DNA of 64,000 nucleotides from Xanthomarina spongicola (lineage in GTDB: Bacteria > Bacteroidota > Bacteroidia > Flavobacteriales > Flavobacteriaceae), in the NCBI RefSeq assembly GCF_003148645.1, contig NZ_QGGP01000002.1, forward strand, positions 560,365 through 624,364. The letters run 5' to 3'. A program made the translations under genes and the position numbers. Every line of letters starts with the position of its first letter. Within the stretch, counting starts at the first letter, position 1. Under the pieces are notes generated by a model. That model was given only the letters and a program-made list of their open reading frames with translations, did no database searches and had not been told where the DNA came from. Of this stretch, positions 52,506-61,800 are shown piece by piece.

Positions 52506-55500
52506 TTATTTAGTTGCTATTACTTTTCCATTGGACGTATATTCGACATGAGAAGCACCCGATGGACCAGACAACTTAACACCTTTAGGTTGCAAAAACA
52601 TAACTCGGTTAGACGAACTAGGTGCATAATAGTTTGCTCTAATAATACCTGGTTGTTTAACTGATTCAATATAATGGGCAGAATCGTATGCTGGGTTAGG
52701 AACTCCTTCATATTTTGGTTGTGCTGAAACACCAGAAGCTTGTGATATTTTACCTCCTTCATAAGATTCAGTAACCTCATGTAAAGTTCCATATCCAGAT
52801 TTACCATTTGCATCGCCAAACTTTTGTAATACAGTTGGATTAATTTCTTGATTAGCAACGACTGTATTATTTCCACTTGCATCTGTGCTTACTGTATTAC
52901 CCATAAAGGCTCCGCCAACATAATCATTACCACTTGAAGTTTTACTTGTGTTTTCTGCCTTTAAATTAACAACTACCGAACTGTCATCAACTGCATCCAC
53001 AAGTTTCTGTGCATCTGAAGATAGTTTGCCAGTTGAATTTTGTGTATAACCTACCTTACCCTTAGAATCCATTGATAGTGTCAATTCATTACTAACTGAT
53101 TTTTGTAAATCATTAAATGCTGCCTGTTTTTCATTTCCAGAAATAATCACATCATCGGGAGACATACCATCTGGGTCTGTAAACCTTAACGGATTATTAA
53201 AAGCATAGTTATATGGCGAGTGTCTTCTCATCATTTCTGCCAACGGGTCAATATTCATCCATCTACCTAATGCCGCATCGTAATTACGAGCAGAAAAATC
53301 CAACCATTCAAGACCAAGTTCGTCATTTTCTTCTTTACCACCAAAGCCATACTTATGGTCTGTACCATTAACAACGTTATTATACCCTTTATGTTTCAGT
53401 CCAAAAGGATAGTAGTTGTTCTCTTCTTGTATTTGTAATACAGGAGTTGTACTGGTGCCGATATTTTTATAGCTCAACCTGATATTACCTAAGTGGTCTT
53501 TATATTGGTAAATATACTCAAAAATTCCAGAACTATTTTTTTCTACATAACCTTCTGGTTGATTGAAAAATTTTAAATCTTCAATAGAATTTGTTTCTTC
53601 ATAAATATATTTCCCAGCGTATCTAGTGTATGTATCAAATGAACCGTTAGATACTTTTTTCTCTAACTTTACACCAGAAGCATCATAAATATACTCTATT
53701 GAACCATCTATAATATCGTCGTCATTATTATCAAACACAATTTCTGTGGGTAAATTCAAATAGTTATAGGAAATTTCTAAGATATTTTTATTTTTATCTT
53801 TTGTCATATTTCCATTACTATCATACTCAAAATCATTATCAAAAACATTTCTATCTATGAATCCTTCTTTCTTATGACCTGTATCAACTACACTTAAAAG
53901 TTTATTGCTTTTTGGTTCGTAATTGTACTGTAATTGGTCGATAATATCTGTTTTAGGAATAGTAGTGCCTATAGTACCATAACGTTGTAAGTTAAAAATA
54001 TTACCATTTCTATCGTAGTTAATATTACTAATACTAAAATTTTCAAACTCATTCGGATTATTAATTAGAGCATAATTCCCGTGATAGTTGGCTGTTAAAA
54101 TTCGGTTTAAGGCATCATAACCGTAATCATAACTTCTTGGATTATGATCGTTAGCTGTTTGCCAATGAGTTTCGCTTATGTTTCCATTATATAAAGGGAT
54201 TCCAGTTGTTGTATTATTATATTTTAATTCGAAGCCAAAAAGGTCGTTTCCTATAGTATTACCATTATTAATAGTTTTAAGCCAGCCACGAATGTTATAA
54301 CCAAAATCTACCGTTTGTAAGCCATTAGAATCTTCTGCAATACTAGCGACTGAACCACCAACATTTTTGCTTGTTAACCGTCCAAATTCATCATAATGGT
54401 TGTTTAAAATAAGTTCTGGAGGAGCACCATTTATAGTTTGAGTTTGAGTTAGAAGCCTAAGGGCATGGTCATAGGTAAATTTATCTATTGTTGTAATAGT
54501 CGTTTGTCCTGTTTTTTGATGTTGTGTTGTTATTTCTAATGCTTTCCCTACAAAGTCTAATTCTGTTTTACTCCAATCTATCGTGCTTAAATAATCATTT
54601 TTACTGACTGAAAAAATAGGTCTTGCTTTAGTATCATAATAGTTAGCCGAGGTTATCCAATCGTTTGTTTGTAAAACGCGAACCTTATTTACTGTTGGAA
54701 ATGTTTTGTTATTATCTGAAAGTGATTGATTATAACTATTTTGATAAGCTAAAGCTGGATCAAGATTAATTGCATCGTAGTCATCATAATAATTTATTGA
54801 ATGTAATTCAATATCTGTATTAGGTATAACATTTTGACTATAAAAAAGGGATGTTCCATCTATTGATGTTCCTGTAGAATTTCTAACTTCATTAAAAACA
54901 CTTTGTAGTTTAATAGCTTCTTGTAATTCCAATCTTCCTGAATTGCTTAAAAACCCTGTTGGTGTAAATACATGCTCCCCTGTATAAACCACTCTTGAAG
55001 AAGCATCGTATTTTGTAAATAACCACTTATTTTCTAATCTTAAATTAGCATCTTGGATAAGTACCGGTCTATCCATTTGGTCATACACAATGTATTCCCA
55101 ATCTTTTCCAGGAATTTTCTTCTCAATCAGTCGGTTTTTATAATCATAATGATAAATATAACATAAACCTTCAACTGTTGCTGGGGGAATTGTTGGCACT
55201 GGAGTCCCACAGGTACGAATAAAGGAATTAAGAGACTGTTTTCCTGCAATATGCAAGTTATTGTCTTTTATAGATAGTGTGTAGCCTAGAAAAGTTTCAA
55301 AATTATCTCTGTCATCTATTTTACGTTTTGCATTTAATGGGATTACTAATCCTCGTTTTAACTTTAAAGGTGTTGTTGTTGAACTATTAAAAGTAAAAAG
55401 CACATTGTCATATTCATCAATAGTAATATTAAGACCACCTTGACCTCCATATTCATTTGGAATATTTATTCCTAAAATATCACTATTAGGATAAGCATCT

Positions 55501-57176
55501 AATTGCTTTTCATAATCTGAAGCAAATTTAGGATCTACATCTGTGTATGCTGTCCAAGGATAATTTTGTGTATAGGAAAGCTTTATATTACTATTAAATA
55601 ATTGGTTCACACTTGTTAGTTTTCCATCTCCTTTCCCTAATTTTTCAATAATGATATTATTATTTTTAATTAGAAAAATATATTGAAAATCATCTCCACT
55701 AATACTACCTAGTTCAGTATCCTTATAATTACCGTAGTTTTTTAAAGATGCTAATTGGCCTTGCTTTAGCTCAAAAGGTGCAGTTGTTGAAAAAGTAATA
55801 CTTAAAGTAACTAGATCTTGATTGGCATGAGTACTAATAGTAAAACCACCTTGAGCTCCATATTCATTAATTAAATCTGTGTTTAAAATTTCACTATTCT
55901 CATACTCGTCTAATTTTTTATTATATTCTTCTGCAAACACTTGATCCACTAATACTAAATCTGTCCATGGGTAATTAGTTTGCGAAGCAATGCGAAAACC
56001 AATTGCACCTTCATCTATAATTTGATAAGAAGCTTCGGGTGAAAGGACATATGTTAAATTACCAAAATCATCGTATACATAATAGGTGTCAAGTGCCTCA
56101 TTATCATTGTAAGTTCTTTTTAAAATAACTTGTCCTTGTTTATTTTTATACTCTTCATTCGTATGGTTTTTGCTAGACGTCCAATTTTCATCCTTAGTCA
56201 CAGTTTTGTATAATGCAGTAGTTGGGTAATAACCATTAAAGACTAACTCAGTTTGTTCCGTATTATCTTCTGGATGAAGCACTGAAAAGATCTTTACGTT
56301 ATCTTTTAAAGGATTTGTAGGGTTTGTTGCATCAAATGTATTTGTTTTGTATTCAAACTTGATTGTATGACCATTTCCAACGGCCCAATCACTTCCAGGA
56401 CTTGCTTGTTCAGTTACTCTATTTAGTGGAGATTCTTCAAATACTTTCTGACTATAAGGGTTAAGAGTATTGTCCAAATCTTCAGGAAACTTCATTTGAT
56501 ATTGGGCATCAATTTGATTTAAAATATCCGTTGGGTTTTGTATGTATAGACTAGAAACACTTTCTCTTGCATAGGGTAAATACTGTTGTGATTGTCTTCC
56601 AAAATCATCATAGACCATGGGAACAATAATGGCTTCTTTATTACCTCCTGCTTGTTTGGTTATAGACTGTTTAGCACGACCTAAACCATCATAATAGGTA
56701 ATTGATTCAATTTTATCATCATCTTCAACTTCACCATTTTGAGTGGCCAAAAGATATTTTGTTGTATATAAATAGTTTTCATTTAGGGTAATATTAGGAC
56801 AGCCATTGTATTCTCCATATACATCAGGACACTGGTCATTGTTGTTCAAGACATACCCACCCCAGTTATTACATGCGACGATAGAACTATCTGGATCGCC
56901 AAGGCCATCTCCGTCTTGATCTCGATATTGGATATATCCAGTATTTGTTAGAGTTGGATCAAAATCATTACAGTCATCTGAGTTTTCAACATATCCGCTA
57001 GGCTGGTCTACAGCACAAATTGGATTATGAGTACCACCGTATCCATCTCCATCATTATCTGGATACCATAAAGTTTCTCCAAACATGCAAGCTTCTGGTT
57101 CTGGTTGTATATTTTCTTGAGCTAAAGCAATCGTAGAATTTAAAACTAACATTAAAATTAAAGCTATATTTTTCAT
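52506..57176 (-). CDS. RHS repeat-associated core protein with C-terminal toxin-like tip (1556 aa)
   Basis: A secreted polymorphic-toxin candidate of the Bacteroidota RHS (DUF6443) type. A signal peptide (1-19) precedes a Ca-binding thrombospondin-type-3-like stretch (DNDGDGYG, DQDGDGLGD). YD repeats follow, with two tandem inserts of about 115 residues (about 400-540 and 545-660). The RHS core contains YYPFGLKHKGY, YGFGGKE and GRWMNIDPLAEMM...NPLRFTDPDGM. The tip is residues about 1339-1556, with H1466-E1467-x-x-E1470 (LHEVTES) and H1501, possibly metal-binding. It starts 1 bp after the 1143-aa RHS gene. Confidence 0.88.
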   Translation of the reverse strand: MKNIALILMLVLNSTIALAQENIQPEPEACMFGETLWYPDNDGDGYGGTHNPICAVDQPSGYVENSDDCNDFDPTLTNTGYIQYRDQDGDGLGDPDSSIVACNNWGGYVLNNNDQCPDVYGEYNGCPNITLNENYLYTTKYLLATQNGEVEDDDKIESITYYDGLGRAKQSITKQAGGNKEAIIVPMVYDDFGRQSQQYLPYARESVSSLYIQNPTDILNQIDAQYQMKFPEDLDNTLNPYSQKVFEESPLNRVTEQASPGSDWAVGNGHTIKFEYKTNTFDATNPTNPLKDNVKIFSVLHPEDNTEQTELVFNGYYPTTALYKTVTKDENWTSSKNHTNEEYKNKQGQVILKRTYNDNEALDTYYVYDDFGNLTYVLSPEASYQIIDEGAIGFRIASQTNYPWTDLVLVDQVFAEEYNKKLDEYENSEILNTDLINEYGAQGGFTISTHANQDLVTLSITFSTTAPFELKQGQLASLKNYGNYKDTELGSISGDDFQYIFLIKNNNIIIEKLGKGDGKLTSVNQLFNSNIKLSYTQNYPWTAYTDVDPKFASDYEKQLDAYPNSDILGINIPNEYGGQGGLNITIDEYDNVLFTFNSSTTTPLKLKRGLVIPLNAKRKIDDRDNFETFLGYTLSIKDNNLHIAGKQSLNSFIRTCGTPVPTIPPATVEGLCYIYHYDYKNRLIEKKIPGKDWEYIVYDQMDRPVLIQDANLRLENKWLFTKYDASSRVVYTGEHVFTPTGFLSNSGRLELQEAIKLQSVFNEVRNSTGTSIDGTSLFYSQNVIPNTDIELHSINYYDDYDAINLDPALAYQNSYNQSLSDNNKTFPTVNKVRVLQTNDWITSANYYDTKARPIFSVSKNDYLSTIDWSKTELDFVGKALEITTQHQKTGQTTITTIDKFTYDHALRLLTQTQTINGAPPELILNNHYDEFGRLTSKNVGGSVASIAEDSNGLQTVDFGYNIRGWLKTINNGNTIGNDLFGFELKYNNTTTGIPLYNGNISETHWQTANDHNPRSYDYGYDALNRILTANYHGNYALINNPNEFENFSISNINYDRNGNIFNLQRYGTIGTTIPKTDIIDQLQYNYEPKSNKLLSVVDTGHKKEGFIDRNVFDNDFEYDSNGNMTKDKNKNILEISYNYLNLPTEIVFDNNDDDIIDGSIEYIYDASGVKLEKKVSNGSFDTYTRYAGKYIYEETNSIEDLKFFNQPEGYVEKNSSGIFEYIYQYKDHLGNIRLSYKNIGTSTTPVLQIQEENNYYPFGLKHKGYNNVVNGTDHKYGFGGKEENDELGLEWLDFSARNYDAALGRWMNIDPLAEMMRRHSPYNYAFNNPLRFTDPDGMSPDDVIISGNEKQAAFNDLQKSVSNELTLSMDSKGKVGYTQNSTGKLSSDAQKLVDAVDDSSVVVNLKAENTSKTSSGNDYVGGAFMGNTVSTDASGNNTVVANQEINPTVLQKFGDANGKSGYGTLHEVTESYEGGKISQASGVSAQPKYEGVPNPAYDSAHYIESVKQPGIIRANYYAPSSSNRVMFLQPKGVKLSGPSGASHVEYTSNGKVIATK

Positions 57177-57177
57177 A

Positions 57178-60100
57178 TTAATATTCGTTTTTATAATTAT
57201 ACTCTGTTTTTTCTAAAATATTCCCATCATGGTCTTTAATGTGTTTCAATCTATTAAATTCATCATACTCATAATAAGTAGTCTTACCACGTGGGTCAGT
57301 GAAGCTGGTCATCCCTATTAAAGGATTATAAGTATATGTTGTTATGAATGCTTTTCCAGAAGTATGCTGAGATATGTTTAAACGCAAAACATCTAACAAA
57401 TCTCTTAATTCTTGTTCGGTAGTTGAGTCTATATCACTATTAGAAAGTGTTGTTATATCGTAGAAAGTATAACCAGTATCAAAATATAACCAACCATGAG
57501 CTTCCGTATATTCTACTCCTTCTAGTATAGCAATTGGATGATTAGATTTATAACCCCATATAGTAGTCACGGAAACTCCATCTTCTCTAGTATATTGTTC
57601 AATATTCCCTTTGTTATCTCTACGATCCACCATAGATCCTTCCTCTATTAAAGGGCTATCAGCTTTAGACGCAGATAAACTCTTAGGCATGTAATGAGCA
57701 TTAAAACTTGAATTAAAATTATCGTAGTTAATTAAATTAGTAGAGAGTAATAGGTAGTCCTTAAACACTTCACTTTTTATAGGTTCATATAATTTATTGG
57801 CAGACACTAATTCATTCATAAAAGACAAACTACTAACTTCTGAATCAAATGGGTAATACGTTCTAGTCTCTATTGTACTTACATTATCTTCGATCTTATG
57901 GCGATTTAATAATGGTAAATCATTATCGTAATAATAAAATTCTGATGTGACTTTATTTCCTCCAACTAGATATTCCGTAGTCGTTTTTTTTGTGGTTAAA
58001 TCTCTTGCATAAACAAATTGAGAATTATTTAAAATGGCATGAGAGAACGTATACATACCCGTTGTTTTTTTTGTTGGTGTAAACCTTAGTTTACTAATTA
58101 GATTAATTGTTCCAAATTGGTTTGTACTATACTCATAAATTTCTTTAAGCTGGTTTTGACTATTTTCATTCTTTATAATTTTGCTTTTAAGTTTCCCCCT
58201 TTTAAAATCTATATCTTTAAAATAATCTAAAGAGAAAGCACTGTTTTGCATAAATTTATTAACGCAATTATAACTATAGTTTCCTGGGTTACCATCTGGA
58301 CCATATGTACCTGGATTATATAATCCATTAAGAGCAGTTCTAGTATTAAACTGTGCAGGAAAATCCGATGGTGAAGTAAATTTATAAGCTATCGAGCCAT
58401 TACCAATTTCCTGCTGTTTAACTTGAGAGTATCCTACAAAACTATTATTAGTTAAAGCTAAGTTTGCTTTATTCATGTCGTAAACAGTAAACTCTTGGAT
58501 ATTAAATGGGCTTAATGTAAAATACTTTGGATATGCAAATACGGGAATATTATTAATGGTTCCTGATGAAGTGCCATTGTCCTTCTTGTATTGATAAACA
58601 AATTCTCTAACGCTACCCTCACTATTACTAATAATTTGTTTTTTTATACGTAGTCCTCCGGCTAAATATTCTGCTCCATCAAAATAAAATGTGTGATTTT
58701 CATATTCAAATTCAGAGTACCCTCCTGTGGGATAATTAATCCTCTTTAAAGATCCCGACTTGGAATATGAATTAGGCTCCATGTTAAGCGGCCCATTAAT
58801 GGTAATATCAACAGGCTTATTAGATAAAGGGAAAGGGAGTATAGAATTACTTCCTGAATTTTTATAATAATATAATTTTGGTTTTGTGTAACTATTTCCA
58901 ACACCACTTACACCATTATTATTATAGTAACCTAAATAATCCTGTTGTACTGATCCTCTCTTAGGAAGTTTGTTTTCATAATTATACTCAAATGAATGTG
59001 AATTTAATAATGTGTCATCTGGAGAAAAGTAATGAATGGCATCTAATCTTAATCTATAGCACTCTGCTTGTGAACAATTCTCTTTAGATTGAAAATAAGT
59101 ATAATCCAATCTAATTTTTTTAATAATTACATTGTTATAATCTTTGACAATGATTTGAGTTAAAGCTCTTTCTTCCAAATCATCTATTCGTGCATAACCA
59201 TATATAAATTCTACTACTCCTTCATCAAAAACTATTCTATTTAAACGATGAAGCTTCGGATGTTTTGAAACATTATTAATTGGTCCTTCATGTGGCTGTG
59301 ATTGGCCGTCAATAAAATAATTAGGGTTTGTTAAGCAAGTGCAGCCATTCGTATTATCATACATAAAATCTCCCTGAAAAGCTGAAACTTCATAATTTGA
59401 TTCGACATATCTATTTAGCTTTGGAGTAGATTTGGAATATTCATCATATATAAAGTTTATTTCAGAATAGGTATCTGGGTTTTTGATTTTAGATAAATTC
59501 CATGCATTGATAGATTTATTATAATAGTTATATCCTATTTTAATTCGGTCGTATATATTATTGTTATCGAAATAATTGTCAGAATAAGTAAAACTTTCTG
59601 TATAATCTTCCTTGTCAAATGTATATTCTAACCCATTAGTATTCGTCAAATTAAATTCATAAAAATCCCTAATCCTATTAGATCTCTTTCTAAATTCCAA
59701 TGCATCAGACATTTGAGATGGATCTAAAATACTTTCAAAAAACCCAAAACCTAGTTGTGTTCTAATATCAAGTAACATATTATTGACTAAAACTCCAGAG
59801 TGGTCTAAAGTTTCTCCTTTAAATGTGGCATTATTAAAACCATAGGAACCACTTAAAAAAGTATTAGTATCTCGTAATGCAGTAAAATTAGTACTTAAAC
59901 CTGGTGCATTTGCTATAAACACATCTGGAGCTAAATCTGAATGAACACTATCAATGTTATTTCCAGCTGTGCTAGCAGAATTGTAACCTCCATCTTCTCC
60001 ACCATAACCAACACCATTATTAAAATCAGCCGGAGCAGATCCTTCCCCTTCGAGTCTTTCAGATATCATTGCATCACAATAATAATTACCACTTCCATAC

Positions 60101-60609
60101 TCAAAATAGGTCCAATCCTTTTTTCCCTTTTTAAAATCATATTTTCTATTAAACCCTACCGATTGAAGAATTGGATAAGCAGCCGGAACAACATCCCAAT
60201 CATATTCTACAAATGTTCCAATATCTATTTGATTATCTGGAATGTCATTTATTTTTCTATAAATACTACCGCCTGCATTTAAAACCCAACCAAGTCCAAC
60301 AGAAGATGACTCTTGGTCAACTTTTATTCCACCTGTGTTATATGAAATACTTATTGGCACACTGATGCCTCCAGATTGTATTTCATAGATAGGTATTGTA
60401 ACATCAACTTTTCCTGTATATAAATTAACGGGCAACATTTTATATTCTTGAAATGAAGCAACTTGTGGGGAAAGAATTTCAGAATTTAATTTAGTTGGAT
60501 TAAAATTTAAATTTGGTGAAGGGTATTCTGGTTGCTGCTGCGAAAAGCAATTATAAGAAATTAAACAAAAGCTAAATAAACCGATAAAGCGTAAATGTAG
60601 TCTGATCAT
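57178..60609 (-). CDS. RHS/YD-repeat family companion protein (1143 aa)
   Basis: An exported 1143-aa protein (signal peptide about 1-23, NCFSQ end). It has the Bacteroidota pattern SFQEYKMLPVNLYTGKVDVTIPIYEI...SYNTGG...GLGWVLNAGG at the start. YD-like repeats occupy the C-terminal part, ending FTDPRGKTTYYEYDEFNRL. It lies directly upstream of the DUF6443-type RHS gene with a 1-bp gap; the pair probably makes one shell or complex carrying the toxin tip. A dyad leader lies at 60704-60730. Confidence 0.88.
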   Translation of the reverse strand: MIRLHLRFIGLFSFCLISYNCFSQQQPEYPSPNLNFNPTKLNSEILSPQVASFQEYKMLPVNLYTGKVDVTIPIYEIQSGGISVPISISYNTGGIKVDQESSSVGLGWVLNAGGSIYRKINDIPDNQIDIGTFVEYDWDVVPAAYPILQSVGFNRKYDFKKGKKDWTYFEYGSGNYYCDAMISERLEGEGSAPADFNNGVGYGGEDGGYNSASTAGNNIDSVHSDLAPDVFIANAPGLSTNFTALRDTNTFLSGSYGFNNATFKGETLDHSGVLVNNMLLDIRTQLGFGFFESILDPSQMSDALEFRKRSNRIRDFYEFNLTNTNGLEYTFDKEDYTESFTYSDNYFDNNNIYDRIKIGYNYYNKSINAWNLSKIKNPDTYSEINFIYDEYSKSTPKLNRYVESNYEVSAFQGDFMYDNTNGCTCLTNPNYFIDGQSQPHEGPINNVSKHPKLHRLNRIVFDEGVVEFIYGYARIDDLEERALTQIIVKDYNNVIIKKIRLDYTYFQSKENCSQAECYRLRLDAIHYFSPDDTLLNSHSFEYNYENKLPKRGSVQQDYLGYYNNNGVSGVGNSYTKPKLYYYKNSGSNSILPFPLSNKPVDITINGPLNMEPNSYSKSGSLKRINYPTGGYSEFEYENHTFYFDGAEYLAGGLRIKKQIISNSEGSVREFVYQYKKDNGTSSGTINNIPVFAYPKYFTLSPFNIQEFTVYDMNKANLALTNNSFVGYSQVKQQEIGNGSIAYKFTSPSDFPAQFNTRTALNGLYNPGTYGPDGNPGNYSYNCVNKFMQNSAFSLDYFKDIDFKRGKLKSKIIKNENSQNQLKEIYEYSTNQFGTINLISKLRFTPTKKTTGMYTFSHAILNNSQFVYARDLTTKKTTTEYLVGGNKVTSEFYYYDNDLPLLNRHKIEDNVSTIETRTYYPFDSEVSSLSFMNELVSANKLYEPIKSEVFKDYLLLSTNLINYDNFNSSFNAHYMPKSLSASKADSPLIEEGSMVDRRDNKGNIEQYTREDGVSVTTIWGYKSNHPIAILEGVEYTEAHGWLYFDTGYTFYDITTLSNSDIDSTTEQELRDLLDVLRLNISQHTSGKAFITTYTYNPLIGMTSFTDPRGKTTYYEYDEFNRLKHIKDHDGNILEKTEYNYKNEY

Positions 60610-60703
60610 AATCTAAAATATTAATGAGTAAGAAAATGTATTCAACGTTGAGATATTATTGAATGACAATATACCTATGCATATCTCTTTAGGAGAAAAT
60701 CTA

Positions 60704-60730
60704 GCCTTGCTTTTAGTAAGGTGTTGGCTT
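60704..60730 (-). promoter_or_regulatory. Dyad leader upstream of the RHS pair
   Basis: Leftward, AAGCCAACACCTTACTAAAAGCAAGGC. Compared with 51717-51743 the AAGCC prefix, ACCTTACT arm and AAGGC/AAGGT end are kept; C/G and G-U changes keep the stem. It lies about 95 bp before the RHS start. Together they suggest a shared regulator. Confidence 0.55.
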
Positions 60731-60867
60731 GAAGTTTTTATGGGAAAGCCGTAATTGTGTAAAATATTTCTATTTGGGAATGGCCATTAAGAAGTTGTAA
60801 ATAAATGTTTTTAACATCATGGAGTAGTAAAAACTACTAAAGAAATAAGTTAGAAGTCTTAGTTGTA

Positions 60868-60960
60868 AAATGGCTTAGTAGTTAAAAGCAAAACAAACAC
60901 CTATTTTAAAGATAATTCTCAATATTGTATACTTCGTAATTTAAAGTACTGGTTTTTGAT
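60868..60960. repeat. RHS-locus repeat block 2 (degenerate)
   Basis: TGGCTTAGTAGTTAAAAGCAAAAC starts a diverged version of blocks 1 and 3, ending CGTAATTTAAAGTA like the others (GTAGTTTAAAGTAGTGA). It lies directly after the 67-aa membrane gene's stop. The hairpin repeat part is missing. Confidence 0.5.
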
Positions 60961-60963
60961 TGC

Positions 60964-61167
60964 TTATGGTTCCTCTTTACGACTAAACTCTTTATACTTC
61001 AATAATCCAAATCGTAATCCTATTGCCATGGATATAGGAACACCTAAAGGCTTAATTAACTTTTCAAAAAAGTCTCCAATTATTTCTACTTTGATATTTG
61101 GCATAATCCAAAACATTCCCACAAGAACCAGTAAAAAGGTCAACGTTATTAATATATTCTTGTTCAT
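60964..61167 (-). CDS. Small membrane protein (67 aa) in the RHS locus
   Basis: A 67-aa protein with two hydrophobic segments (about 4-24 and 40-55) and a charged end EFSRKEEP. Its stop abuts repeat block 2, the position held by immunity genes in the other modules, so it may be an orphan immunity gene. It starts 14 bp after the 51-aa ORF on the same strand. Confidence 0.55.
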   Translation of the reverse strand: MNKNILITLTFLLVLVGMFWIMPNIKVEIIGDFFEKLIKPLGVPISMAIGLRFGLLKYKEFSRKEEP

Positions 61168-61181
61168 AATTTATATAGGTT

Positions 61182-61337
61182 TTATTTTATTAATTCATCT
61201 ATCAGATTTTCAACATCCAGCAAGTTTAGTATAAGTAAGTAGCTAATAACTAAATTTATTATCATTGGTGCTGTGACACGGTAAACAAAACTGAATATCC
61301 AAGTTACTACTGAACCTAATTTTAACAGAGAAAACAT
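61182..61337 (-). CDS. Very small membrane ORF (51 aa) in the RHS locus
   Basis: A 51-residue ORF: MFSLLKLGSVVTWIFSFVYR, then a second hydrophobic stretch MIINLVISYLLILNLL and an acidic end DVENLIDELIK. It lies 14 bp upstream of the 67-aa gene, so the two could form one unit. Both resemble membrane immunity or holin-like peptides. No family recognised. Confidence 0.45.
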   Translation of the reverse strand: MFSLLKLGSVVTWIFSFVYRVTAPMIINLVISYLLILNLLDVENLIDELIK

Positions 61338-61486
61338 CTTCCCTAACGTTTTCGCTAATGTATATTAAGTGTACAATAAAGTTTAAGACATGAGCTTTAA
61401 ACCTTTACCACGCAAGGTATTCACTATGTTTTTCTTAAAATAGGACAGAAAAAAACCACCTAATCTAACACCCTAAATTAGACCAA

Positions 61487-61513
61487 CAAAAAAAGCTCCA
61501 ACTCTTTCGAGCT
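61487..61513 (-). terminator. Intrinsic terminator in the RHS locus
   Basis: Leftward, AGCTC pairs with GAGCT (61509-61513 with 61494-61498) and is followed by a run of seven or more U residues. It probably ends the transcript of the second RHS gene and its 131-aa partner. Confidence 0.65.
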
Positions 61514-61599
61514 GAAGCTAGTAGCAAATTTAAAACTTTGATTTTACATATACAAAAACATAAATTGTATATTAAGGAAATGAAGAATTTCTAATACTA

Positions 61600-61790
61600 A
61601 TGGCTATATGGTTTGATTCAGTTTGTTAAATGTCTTAGAAGTTAAAAGCACAACAGCAACCCGATTAAAGATTGCTGTTTAAAACTAATATTGGGGACTC
61701 CCTAACGACAGCTGGCTCTTTCATTTAAAATGTTTATAAAACATTTTCTTTACGCTCCGTCCTGTGGTTTAAAGTAGTGATTGCGTAGTA
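61600..61790. repeat. RHS-locus repeat block 3 (with hairpin repeat copy C)
   Basis: Contains a degenerate end of the 31-aa peptide ORF, about 50 bp nearly identical to block 1 (61633-61682) with the AACAGCAA/TTGCTGTT hairpin, then GACAGCTGGCTC and hairpin copy C, AAAATGTTT-ATA-AAACATTTT (61727-61747). It sits just downstream of the 131-aa immunity candidate. Confidence 0.75.
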
Positions 61791-61800
61791 AAATATTGAA

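Noticed and set aside
51894..61790. CRISPR array
   Set aside because: The repeats are three blocks kilobases apart with genes between them, not regularly spaced short repeats; no cas genes are present.
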